Shown: positions 51,949-63,114 of the stretch, one piece after another
How positions within the stretch are numbered: the stretch's first letter is position 1
Layout: each line of letters begins with the position of its first letter
From: Onchocerca volvulus
Lineage: Eukaryota > Nematoda > Chromadorea > Rhabditida > Onchocercidae
Direction: 5' to 3'
Length of the DNA: 64,000 bases
Assembly: GCA_000499405.2 (NCBI GenBank)
Contig: HG738137.1
Coordinates: 12,984,406 to 13,048,405, forward strand
Translations under genes and position numbers: made by a program
Notes under the pieces: model-generated
Told to the model about the DNA's origin: nothing
Databases searched by the model: none
The model's input: the letters and a program-made list of their open reading frames with translations, nothing else

Positions 51949-54900
51949 ATGATGTTTACTGTGCTTGCATTCGTGGTCTATATAATATCGTTCATTACTA
52001 CTTCGACAGGTATAATTTTCAGTTTTTTAAATTTCGAGCAAAATTTATGCAAAAACTTAGGAAAATGATTCGGACAGTTATACATTCGATGTAATGCATA
52101 ATTTCATTCAAAAGTTTTTTCTTTTTTTCATTATCACCGATTGATGTATTTACCACTTAAAATTCAGAATTGAAAAAAAAGAAAAAATCCGAAAAAAAAT
52201 TCAGAGAAAAAGTATTTATCACTTAAAATTGGTGAAAATTTATTTGAAATTTTAGGAACATTACATGATGAATGTCTTGACAAAATAGTGGCAGAGGTTT
52301 TTATTCGAACATCAGCAGAGAAGAAAATTGCTCAGAAATTATCCTACGAAGACTTAAAAAATATGGCGTACGCATTTTTCTTATTGTTTTATATTATTAC
52401 GCTTCAAATATTCCCTAAAATTGAAATCATATCTGCCATTTCAATAATTAATTATGCAAAAAATAAGACAGATCATAAGTTAATAAATATGGATGAATTG
52501 TCGTAAATTTTTTTTCTTTGAGGTAGAAAGTTAGTTTTAGTGGAAAGGAAGGAAAAGGAAGCTTTGAGTCGAATTGATGAATACGTAGGCAATTAATTTG
52601 TAAGTTTATTATTAATACCACAGAAAATTGGTAATAGAGTAATAGTAGAAATTTACAAAATCAAAATTATGACAGCTGAAAATTACCGTGTCGAAAATTA
52701 CAAAATGCGAAGCATCAGGAATTAAAACTCCAATCGTTGAAATCGCACATCAACTATTAATCTAACCAGATTCAAGAATAAACCATCTATCTACGATAAG
52801 CGGGTGTGGCTTACAGAATATAAAAAAAGGAATTACACAGCTTTCTCACACTGTCTAAGATATTGGTACATGAGAAAAGGATATATTTTCTGTTATAAAT
52901 TAGCATACAGATGTGCATAATCATACATGGCAAATAATTACAAATTAAATGATGGATTCATCTCTCAGTATGAGAAAACTTGGTAATTTCGCATAATGAA
53001 ATGAATCCTTTCACTAGGAGATACTTTATAAAAAAAGAATTTTACCAGATGTTCAAGATACAGATTTAGCGCGTATTTAAGACTGATGATCTGAAGGAAT
53101 TTTATTCATGAATTGAATAACGATACAAATATAATAAATTTCTATAGTGTAAATATTTTGAGACAAAAGTTATTTTAAAAAATTATTTCTGGTTTACCGA
53201 AATGAATTGGTTGGGCTATAATGATCGATTATTTGTTTATATCATTCTACAGAACTATCAAAGTGATGGCGCAAGCTGCAAACTTCGAGTTAAATCGTCG
53301 ATCCCGAGTGCTGCATTATCGGGATGGCGAAATAAATCCTCCGTTCCTAAGGAAATCTTGGAAAATCGCATCTCAAACAAATCTCACCGACGACCATATT
53401 TAAATTTTTAGAACTGTCAAGTTTCAATACAATTGGAGAAAAATATCGTTTAGAAGGTGCAATTTCGTTTAAATATACAATTTGTTTTCGTTTTTCCTTA
53501 TAGAGAGGTTTAAATAACCGCGGAGTGGATTGAAAGGAACTTCGATTTTGTAAATCATTATGAATTTTGTAAATTTTTCTGCTGAACAAACTTATAAGAA
53601 TAAAAAATAAATTTATATATAGTAAAGATTTAATGATTATTTCCTAACTTTGGATTAAATGGGAATTTGAAGAACACAATTGGTTGCCATCTTGTGCTAT
53701 TTTGTTTGGCCATCAACAACCGTTAAATATAATGAGCGTAGGGGAATATTGTTATGCGGTGACAATTACGTCCCAAAAAGAATACCTAGAAATAAAATAC
53801 GCAGTTGAAAACGTGAATGAATGTTGGTTTGGAAATTTTAATGAAAATTTTAATGAATCAAGTTTTAAAATTAAAATTTTGTACACATGTTGCATTTAAA
53901 ACATGAGTTTTGAACACTTATTGCAATTATAAGGAATGACATAAATCATAATCAAATACGATAGGTTTAATTACGAATTTCAGATGAAAAAGTCCCTATC
54001 GATCGCGCTGAAATAAAGGGAGATCCAATGAATGGAGTGTTTTTCCCGTGTATTTGGGAATGGAACTATAATATCCATTTTTCGGATATGAAAGCTCTCA
54101 TGTTCAAATATGGAAGGTATAATCATAAGGATCAGCCCAGTTGAATTAAATTAAACGGTGCTGAAATCCAATTGTTTAGTGCAAGAATTGGAAGCTATTC
54201 TGTCTCGAATTTCACATTTATAATTTTAATTGCTATTTTTCCATCTAAATTTCATCATTAAATCACTATTATAATTGAGTGATAATAAGTTCTTTGCTTC
54301 CAATATGCTAAGAAAAGCGTGCGAAAGAAACAGTAACAAAAATATTGTGATTAAGACTCATTCTGCTTCAAAAACCAATGAAAAAGAAATTATCATTATG
54401 CAGTAGGTATATCAACATATTTATTTTGTCTAAAACTCCTTTTTATTGCAGGAATATTGAATTCACCAGACGAGTAAAAGTGAGTTTATTAAAACTTAAT
54501 TGGAGAGGATGTAATATTTCATTTTGTCAGGAATTTCAATTCTGAAGTTTTTATCAAACTGAATAAATGAAATTCTGCTGAGCCTAATCAGATATCATGA
54601 ATTACAGAATGAGGCGAAGTTAATCATTCTATTTGTTTGCAAGGGTGAATACACTGACCCTGAACATCGAGAACTGAAGATAGCTAAAATCAGGGAGAGC
54701 AGTACAACATGCCAATTTGTGTTGTTGCTCAGTGGAGTGTGGGAATGTAAGTCAGGATTTATAATTTCTTGGTAATAGAAGAACTTTAAATGGACGAATT
54801 AAGGAAAAGGTGCAAGTGTATCTTTCATTAAATTAATATTCACGGCGGATGTTCGAGAAAACCGCGGAGATGCATTTGATCCCCTTGTTGTACAAGGATG

Positions 54901-56274
54901 TCCTTTCCGGTCTTAAAATTGAATAAATGTTGTAACAGTTATGAACAGATAACGAATAATTTCACTAGAAACACATTGCTGCAACAAATACTCCAGGAAA
55001 AAAATATTTGATCGGAATCATTGGGATTCGAATACATGGACAGACAACATGATGATGACATTCCGTGGTTTTAACATGGAGGCATCAACTTTTGTCGTAG
55101 ATACCGATGACGATACATTAAAAAGACAATTTCTGGATTGGAAGGTATGATTTGTTTACTAACTTCGAGTGGTTTTTTTATTCAGTTTAATTTGAATTAT
55201 ATACACAACCAATAATGTTTGAATCCATTTTCAGATTGAAAACAATTGTATAATTGCGACATTTTCAATTTTCTTTTTGATTTAATTTCATGTGTTACTA
55301 ATATTTATCAAAAATATGCTGTTCGCTAATTCTGTAAAACTATTCTTTTATATAGGAGAACTTGAACTTCCTCGACAGTCATCAGATCGTAGCCTTTCAT
55401 TTTACTACGGACAATAGTAGGGAGCCGGAAAATAGTGAACAGATATTCAGGTAGGAGAATTAGAATGTTCAACAAGGTATAACCATTCCTAAGGCCAAGA
55501 AGAGGCTGCCTGAAAGTCCTTAAAAAAACTGCGAAAATTCCCCGCGAAAGTTTTTTGACAATACAGGCGATTCTACTGACATTGCTTTCCTCTGAACCAG
55601 TAAAAATGTGTGATTTGTGAGTTATACAAGTTCAGTAATATAATATTCAATGATAATAAGCGTACGAATAATAATAATGCACCACATACGTTGCTATGTC
55701 AAATGATTTCGAATTTCTGATTTATTTCAGAAGATGAATGTCATACCCGCTACAAAAAAAAAAAAAAAAAAATCAACTTGAAAGAGTAAACGCAAACGTT
55801 TACTTAGTAGAAGCAATATCTCAATTGAAATTCAGAAATTTTGTTCGAAATTCATATAACTTTTCGAAAAAAATGTAAAATTCACTTATGTAATGTGAAA
55901 TCAAATCGATATTATGCAATTTCAGATTCAGTTATAATAATTCAAATATTTCACATTCGAGGTATGAACTCTTATAAGGCAGTAACACAACTCGTCATTT
56001 GAAAAAGATGGCATTCTAATTAATCACTAGTTTTCCACATTTTAATATATTTATCTAGTTTTTACAAATCTATTTAACATCACGTTATCTTTACAGTGAT
56101 ATTTTCCAAAACATTCCGCTGAGTACGTTACGTTTGCATGGTGGGCCATCGATAACCGGGGTAAGTTATCAAGCTGAGATGGAATCTCGTTTCGATGCCG
56201 GTCCAGTTTATGCCATTATCGGATTACGAAAGTTCGGTTGTGATGGAAGAGATTCTTGCGAGGAAAGTGGTTGA
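51949..56274 (+). pseudogene. Array gene copy 1: unrecognised secreted protein, disabled
   Basis: Exons by homology to copy 2: 51949-52009, 52256-52367, 53253-53394, 53654-53822, 53984-54116, 54452-54479, 54608-54746, 54997-55144, 55356-55450, 56097-56274. The first exon, after a TTTATAG acceptor, encodes MMFTVLAFVVYIISFITTST, a convincing signal peptide, and joins exon 2 (TLHDECLDKIVAEVF) in phase. Three lesions are visible against copy 2. The donor of exon 3 is lost (GACGAGGTATAT has become GACCATAT, so the frame stops at 53401-53403). The acceptor of exon 4 has changed from TTTAG to TTTGG. Exon 7 has a 1-base deletion (139 against 140 bases). The first two affect the same intron. A short secreted product of the first three exons remains possible. 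The AATAAA at 56450 matches the one in copy 2. I do not recognise the family. Confidence 0.7.
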
Positions 56275-57733
56275 TTTCGTTATTAATTCTTAATTTCGTT
56301 GTGTTATAGATATACACTTACTTTTATAACTTTAAACGAAATTGATAATGCTGTCCAGTTATCTTTGTTCATGCATAAGTATATGCATGTTAACAAGTGA
56401 TTATCTTTTCGTCAGCAATTGATATCATGAAAACGTTGTTATGAAGTGTAATAAAATTTGATAAAATATAATAAAAATTCATTAAAGTGTAAAAATAATT
56501 GATTGATTTGGAATATCAAATATCACACAAAGTAAGTAAATTGAAAAATATTTTGCCTCGAAACTGTTAGATAATTAAAGATAATAGAACTAGCAAGTTT
56601 TGTACTTTGCAAATATGGCCGCTGATTAATGAAGCCAGCGATACCTCCTCTTTCATCAATTTTTATTACCTCTTAACTGATTATTTTCACATAGTGGTAT
56701 ACTTGATAAGTACTTAATGATAAGAAATGCCTGTGTCTTCAGAACTTTTGAAATTTCAGGTTTTCTCCTCAAATTTTTTGAGATTGCAAATTGTAGTGAG
56801 ATTTTCGAATTTGTTTTAGAATATTTTGGAACCCTTTTAATCTTTTTTATCTTAAACTGACAGCAACTGAATCGACTAAATCGAATTTTCAGCTTCAGGT
56901 AACGATATTAAATTTTAATTTGATAAGATTCAGATATGAATAGAAATCCAAATATATAATAAATGTTTTCGATTGCAATCGGCTGTGATTAGCATTGATC
57001 AGGTCAATTTCCAATTGGTTTTAGTTATTTTCTTCAATTTTTGCGCATCAGTTGATATTTCCGACATTCAAATCTTATTATTTGCCATTAGTTACAGGTT
57101 AAAATTTTCGTTTTTAAATTGTACTAAATTCTTTAGTATCAGTTAAAGACAAGATATTGATCGGCAGAAACATTATCTGAAATTAAATCTACCAATCTTT
57201 CGATTTAGTTGTTTATTCCTTTTTTAAAGTCTTTGATTTTAATATATATTGAAACAAATGTGTATTGAAACAACACACTCGAGATTCAACGAAATATTCA
57301 TAAGAAGAATGCCACCATAGGATCTGGTTAATTGCGGAATTTCTACTGTAAAAATCGAAACGCAAACGAAATTCCTATCCTTTACCGAAGGCTGACTCAT
57401 AGCTGGCCAAAACAAAAAAAAAAAAAAATAGAATATAAGTCGAGAAGATAGATGCAATAATTTGCATAGCAAAAAAAAATTAACGTAATTTAATTTTATA
57501 AAAATTTTTTTTTAATTTATAAAAAATTCCGAAAGTGTAGATAAAATTAATAATGAGGCAATTTTAAAATTCAGATATCTATTGAGATGATGTATCAAAT
57601 GCGAGATTTGAAATGTTTTGCGGTGACGATATAAGTCGTCAGCTGATTCATGTGACATTCTAAGTCTTATTAAATTTCTCTTTTGTATAGTCAATTTTCC
57701 AAAACTTTATGCTAATATCATTTGTTTTTACAG

Positions 57734-57908
57734 TGATATATTCAAAAATATTCCTTTAAATACACTGTGTTTGCTTGGTAGTCCATCGATAATTGATTTA
57801 GACTATCAAATTGCGACGAGATTCATTTCGACTCTAATACCATATATGCGATTGTTGAACGTGATGAGACGAAAAAAAAGTTCTTCGACCATTTTTTGGT
57901 CGAAGAAT
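57734..57908 (+). pseudogene. Orphan last-exon relic of the array gene (unit 2)
   Basis: Counterpart of 50484-50661. Here the acceptor TTTACAG is intact and the exon begins DIFKNIPLNTLCLLGSPSII, but a 1-base deletion (GCGACGAGATT against GACACAGAGATT) breaks the frame. The distal part is replaced by an 11-bp perfect hairpin (57881-57891 with 57897-57907, loop of five T). No preceding family exon is present. Confidence 0.75.
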
Positions 57909-58877
57909 ATTTAGTAAGTGTATATATATGTTGACAAGTAATTCTTTTTGACAGTATTTCGTATCAAAAAACATGCTACTATGATATATGATAAACATTT
58001 GCAAAATATAAAAACGATTGATTCGTTTGAATTATCAAACATCGTTGTGAAATATATAGATTGAAAGCATTCTCAGCCTCTAAATTGTTGAGATAATTAT
58101 AGACACAGAAAAAGTCAACTTTTTTGCTCTACAAACATACTATTATTAAGCTTTTCATTAATGAATTTAAAAAAAAATTTATTATTGTATACTTTTTCGA
58201 ATAAATTTTTTGCATCTCGCAGAAAAAGATTTTGGAGTTCACTCATAATGGCAATTAGCCTGGTAAAGTTTTACAGAATGAATTAAATATCGAAATCATC
58301 TAATATACTAGTATTTGGATATATTTTACTCATCTTTTTTCATCCCAAATTTAAATTGATTGTTGATTTGTTCGTTGCGTCTGATAGAAAGCAATAAAGC
58401 AGCCATATAAATCAATATCAGCACAATGTGCTCATCTACATCGATATAAATAAAAATGTAAGCGCTGGTTGTTCATTTTTTCACAACATCCCAAATTCTT
58501 CACCATTTTCGTTGCATTTTGAATAAGTGCGTGTTTAAAACGTCTTCCTTTTCTTCCTTCGAATTCACTTCCAATCGGTCTATTGCAATAATTTATTTCT
58601 TTCAAACTTATTTTTGACAAATTTCAGTTTTTTTTTTTTTTTTTAGTTTTGACGATCTTTGTAAAAAAGAATGGATTTATTTAATATATTTTAAATGATT
58701 CGCTGAAATATCGAATTTCTCGCCAATCTCATACAACAGATTTGCGTTGTATTGAAGTGACTAGACTAATTTTAACATTTTTTTCTTTGATTAAGAAATT
58801 GGTACTTATTGATAAGAAGAATTAATCAGGTAAGGGATTAAATATTAAAATCTTTATTTTGTATTTTAAATTTATAG

Positions 58878-59464
58878 CTGCCGCTGAAATGAGCGAGGAA
58901 GATCAGAGAAATGTGATTTTTTTGTTTTAAAGGAAATAATGTAACCGTTGATGGTTGTAAAAAATTTATTTCTTTGTTACAAATTAAATGACTCAGTTTT
59001 ATGGTCTTGTTAAGTAGCTTAAGCTTGTTTATGGTTATGTTAAATGCTTTAACCTTTGTTTTATACTGTTGTAAATCATACCATAAGAGCGCTATCTCAT
59101 GCGCTAACAAAGAAAAGCTTTTTCATGTCATGGAGATGCTCCTTTGTGTATCATTTTAAAGGAAGGCTAACGAATGATGCGGTTGGTTCCTCCGTCTGGG
59201 ATGTTTCAATATTCTTCTTAATCGTATCTTTAGCTTATTTTCTCATATTAATAAATCGCCATTTACATTGTTTTATTGATATAATTGATTTGTAATTGTT
59301 CGTACGCTATTGTGTTATCTAAATTTCTGTAATAAAAGTTTAATTACCCAAGTTTAAGATACCGCGAAATATTCGATAACAATATGATAAAAAACAAGAA
59401 CCCTTATAATTGTCACGATTAAGGAGATCGGGACAATAGCCTCAGGTAACGATGTTCACTTGGA
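58878..59464. other. Insertion of about 590 bp in unit 2, replacing the signal-peptide exon
   Basis: Similarity to unit 1 stops just after TTTATAG (58877), the acceptor of the signal-peptide exon, and resumes near 59465 at CATATAATGCCGCTCATTGA, within the second half of the same exon. The intervening sequence has no counterpart in unit 1. It contains an open frame at 59056-59295 whose last part has one strong hydrophobic segment (VSIFFLIVSLAYFLILI), a minus-strand open frame at 58838-59110 without recognisable features, an AATAAA at 59332, and an SL1-like 22-mer at 59337. No terminal repeats or target-site duplication were found by eye. Confidence 0.6.
59337..59358 (+). other. SL1 spliced-leader-like 22-mer
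   Basis: AGTTTAATTACCCAAGTTTA followed by AG matches the conserved nematode SL1 leader at 20 of 22 positions (G to A at leader positions 1 and 20). It is not followed by the GT donor and Sm-site body of an SL RNA gene, and no 5S rRNA is nearby. It is thus a leader-like sequence in genomic DNA and not a working SL RNA gene. Integration of a trans-spliced cDNA end is one explanation; chance is another but looks unlikely. Confidence 0.5.
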
Positions 59465-59471
59465 CCATATA

Positions 59472-62400
59472 ATGCCGCTCATTGATACTTCAACAAGTAT
59501 AATTTTCAGTTTTTTTTTTTAAAATTTCGACCGAAATTCATGCAAAAAGTTAAGAAAATGTTTCGAATAGCTATACATTCAATGTAATACACAACCATAT
59601 TCGGAAACGAATTTCATCGATTGATGTATTTATACTTAAATTCAGAAATTTTTGCTGAGAAGCTGGAAGCTTAGTAAAAATTTAATTGAAGTTTCAGGGG
59701 TAACATATGATTAAATATTGAAAAGTTATAGAGCAATTCATCATTTGATGCATTTATATTCAAGTTCTGAAAAATTGGGAGTTTGGTGAAAATTTATTTG
59801 AACTTTTAGGAACATTACATGATGAATTTCTTGTTGAAATAGTAACAGAAGTTTTTATTGGGACGATAGCGGGAAGAAGAATTGCGCAGGAATTATCCTA
59901 CAAAGATTTAAAAAATATGACGTTCGCATTTTTCTTGTTGTTATATATTATTACGCTTCAAAGATTCTTTAAAATAAAAATCATAGCTACAGAATTTTGC
60001 CATATGATTAATCATGCAAAAGATAAGGCAATGAACGTGGATAAATTGATTGATTATAAGGATCGATTATTTGTTTATCATTTTGCAGAACTATCAAAGT
60101 GATGGCGCAAGCTGCAAACTTCGAGTTAAATCGTCGATTCCGAGTGCTGCATTATCGGGATGGCGAAATAAACCCTCCGTTCCTAAGGAAATCTTGGGAA
60201 ATCGCATCTCAAACAAATCTCATCGATGACGAGGTATATTTAAATCTTTAAAACTGTCAGATTTCAATACAATTAGAGAAAATATCGTTTAGAAGGTGCA
60301 ATTTGTTTAAATATCCAATTTATTTTCGTTTTTTCTCATAGAAAGATTTAAATAATCACAAAATGGCTAAAGGGAACTTCGGTTTTGTAAATCATTATGA
60401 ATTTTGTAAATTCTTCTGCTGAACAAACTTATAAGAATAAAAATAAATTTATATATAGTAAAGATTTAATGATTATTTCCTAACTTTAGATTAAATGGGA
60501 ATTTGAAGAATACCATTGGTTGCCATCTTGTGCTATTTTGTTTGGCCATCAACAACCGTTAAATATAATGGGCGTAGGGGATTATTGTTATGTGGTGACA
60601 ATTACGTCCCAAAAAAAATATCTAGAAATATTCTGCGCAGTTGAAAACATAAATGAATGTTAGTTGAAAACTTTAATGAATTATTGTTAAGTTTTAAAAT
60701 TAAAATTTTGTGCACATATTGCATTTGAAACTAGAATTTTGCGCACTTACTCCAGTTATAAAAGAATGACAAAATCGCAGTTGAAGAAGATTTTAATTAC
60801 GTTATTTCAGGTGAAAGAGTATCAATCGATCTCGATAAAATAAAAAGAGATCCAATGAATGGAATGTTTTTCCCGTATGCTTGGCATTGGAACGATAATT
60901 TGTATTTTTCGGATATGAGAGCTTTCATATTCAAATACGAAAAGTATGATCAGAAGGATCAGCCGAGTTGAATTAAATTATACGATGTTGAAATTCAATT
61001 ATTAAGTACAAGAATTGGAAGCTATTCTGTCTCGAATTTCACATTTTTAATTTAATTTGCAATTTTTTCATTTAAATTTCATCATTAAATCACTATTATA
61101 ATTGAGTGATAATAAGTTCTTTGCTTCCAATATGCCAAGAAAAGCATGCGAAAGAAACAATAACAAAAATATTGTGATTAAGACTCATTCTGCTTCAAAA
61201 ACCAATGAAAAAAAAATTATCATTATGCAGTAGGTATATCAACATATTTATTTTGTCTAAAACTCCTTTTTATTGCAGGAATATTGAATTCACCAGACGA
61301 GTAAAAGTGAGTTTATTAAATCTTAATTGAAAAGGATATAGTGTTTCAAAAGTGAATTCTATTAGGAATTTCAGCACTAAACTTTTTATCAAACTGAATG
61401 AGTGAAGTTCTGTGGAGCCTAATGAAAGACTCATGAATTGCAGAATGAGGCAAAATTAATCATTCTCATTGTTTGCAATGGTGAATACACTCACCCTGAA
61501 CATCGAGAATTTAAGATAGCCCAAATAAGAGAGAAGCAGTATAAGATGCCAATTTGTGTTGTTGCTCAGTCGAGTGTGGAAAAGTAAGTCGGAATTCATA
61601 ATTTCTTGGTAATGGAGGAACTTTAAATGGACAAATTAAGGAAAAAGTGCAAGTGCATCTTTCATTAGATTAATATTCACGGCGGATGTTCGAGAAAATC
61701 GCGGACATGCATTTGATCCATTCGAATTCTTGTACAAGGATGTCCTTTCTGGGTCTTAAAATGAATAAATGCTTTAATAGTTATGAATATACAACGAATA
61801 ATTTCACTGCAAACATACTGTTATGGCAAATACTTTAGGAAAGAAAGATTTGATCAGGATTATTGGAATTCGAAAATTTGGACGGACAACTTGGTGATGA
61901 CATTCCGTGGTTTTAACATGGAAGCATCAACTTTTGTTGTAGATACCGAAGATGACGAAACATTAAAAAAACAATTCCTGGATTGGAAGGTATGATTTGT
62001 TTATTAGCTTCGATTGGTTTTTTAATTCAGTTTAATTTGAATTATATACACAATCAATAATGTTTGAATCCATTTTCAGATTGGGAACAGTTGTATAACT
62101 GCGACATTTTCAAATTTTCTTTTTGATTTAATTTCATGTGTTACTAATATTTATCAAAAATATGCTGTTCGCTAATTCTATAAAACTATTCTTTTTAAAC
62201 AGGAGAACTTGAACTTCCTCGACAGTCATCAGATCATAGCCTTTCATTTTACTATAGACAATAGTAACGAGCCGGAAAATGGTGAACAGATATTCAGGTA
62301 GGAGAATTAGAATGTTCAACAAGGTATAACCATTCCTAAGGCCAAGAAGAGGCTGCCTGGAAGTCCTTAAAAAAACTGCGAAAATTCCGCGCGAAAGTTT

Positions 62401-63114
62401 TTTGACAATACAGGCGATTCTACTGACATTGCTTTCCTCTGAACAGTAAAAATGTGTGATTTGTCAGTTATACAAGTTCAGTAATATAATATTCAATGAT
62501 AATAAGCGTACGAATAATAGTAATGCATTACATACGTTGCTATATCAAATGATTTCGAATTCTGATTTATTTCAGAAGATGATTGTCATACCCACTGCAA
62601 AAAAAAAAAAAAAAAAAAAAACCAGCTTGAAAGATTAAAATCAAACTTTTATATAATATAAGCTATGTCTCAATTGAAATTTAGAAATTTTGTTCAGAAT
62701 TCATATAACTTTTCGAAAAAAAATGTGAAATTCACTTATGTATTGTGAAATCGAATCGATATGATGCAATTTCAGATTCAATTATAATAATTCAAATATT
62801 TCACATTCGAGATATGAACAATAACATAACTCGTCACTTGAAAAAAATGGCATTCTAATTAAGTCATTAGTTTTCTACATTTTAATACATTTATCCAATT
62901 TTTATAATTCTATTTAACATCATTTTATCTTTACAGTGATATTTTCCAAAACATTCCGCTGAGTACGTTACGTTTGCATGGTGGTCCATCGATAACTGGG
63001 GTAAGTTATCAAGCTGAGATGGAATTTCGTTTCGATGCCGGTCCCGTGTATGCAATTGTCGGATTACGAATGTTCGGTTGTGATGGAAAAGATTCTTGCG
63101 AGGAAAGTGGTTGA
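59472..63114 (+). CDS. Array gene copy 2: unrecognised protein, all later exons intact
   Basis: Exons: 59472-59496, 59810-59921, 60089-60233, 60490-60658, 60811-60943, 61279-61306, 61444-61583, 61839-61989, 62203-62297, 62937-63114. Every donor and acceptor is canonical and every phase matches, giving 391 residues. Recognisable landmarks are MAQAANFELNRRFRVLHYRD, FGHQQPLNIMGVGDYC, AKLIILIVCNGEYTHPEHRE, MTFRGFNMEASTFVVDTEDD and DIFQNIPLSTLRLHGGPS, ending CDGKDSCEESG. I do not recognise the family. The AKLIILIV..PEHREFKIAQIREKQYKMPICVVAQ part looks like a strand-helix-strand of a Rossmann-type fold such as a VWA domain, but this is only a resemblance. The proposed start (MPLIDTST) is in phase, yet the signal peptide of copy 1 is missing because of the insertion, so the start is uncertain; an ATG at 60102 is an alternative. 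The AATAAA at 63292 is a candidate poly(A) signal. Confidence 0.6.

Larger units (their letters stand above)
50190..57360. repeat. Tandem unit 1 of an approximately 7-kb duplication
   Basis: Long collinear similarity to 57361-64000 over both exons and introns, at an offset of about 6.8-7.2 kb. Matching anchors are CAAATCTCACCGACGACC/CAAATCTCATCGATGACG (53370/60210), TTTGGCCATCAACAACCGTT (53705/60541), TAACATGGAGGCATCAACTT (55072/61915) and ACATTCCGCTGAGTACGTTA (56110/62951). Order inside each unit: orphan last-exon relic, spacer, then a multi-exon gene copy with its own last exon. The right boundary is judged from the restart of similarity near 57370 (GGCTGACTCATAGC against GGCTGATTCATAGT at 50204). 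Confidence 0.85.

Noticed and set aside
59056..59295. Separate small membrane-protein gene within the insertion
   Set aside because: There is one hydrophobic segment, but no conserved start context, no confirmed exon partner (phases do not match the ATG at 58889) and no recognisable family.
59337..59358. SL RNA gene
   Set aside because: The leader-like 22-mer lacks the GT donor that must follow it, no Sm-binding site or stem-loops follow, and no 5S rRNA gene is nearby.
61279..63114. Array gene as an Argonaute/PIWI, galectin or VWA protein
   Set aside because: Short stretches resemble each: AKLIILIV..PICVVAQ for MID/PIWI or VWA, and DIFQNIPLSTLRLHGG for a galectin strand. Diagnostic residues (DEDH tetrad, galectin HxNPR, MIDAS DxSxS) are absent, so no family name is given.
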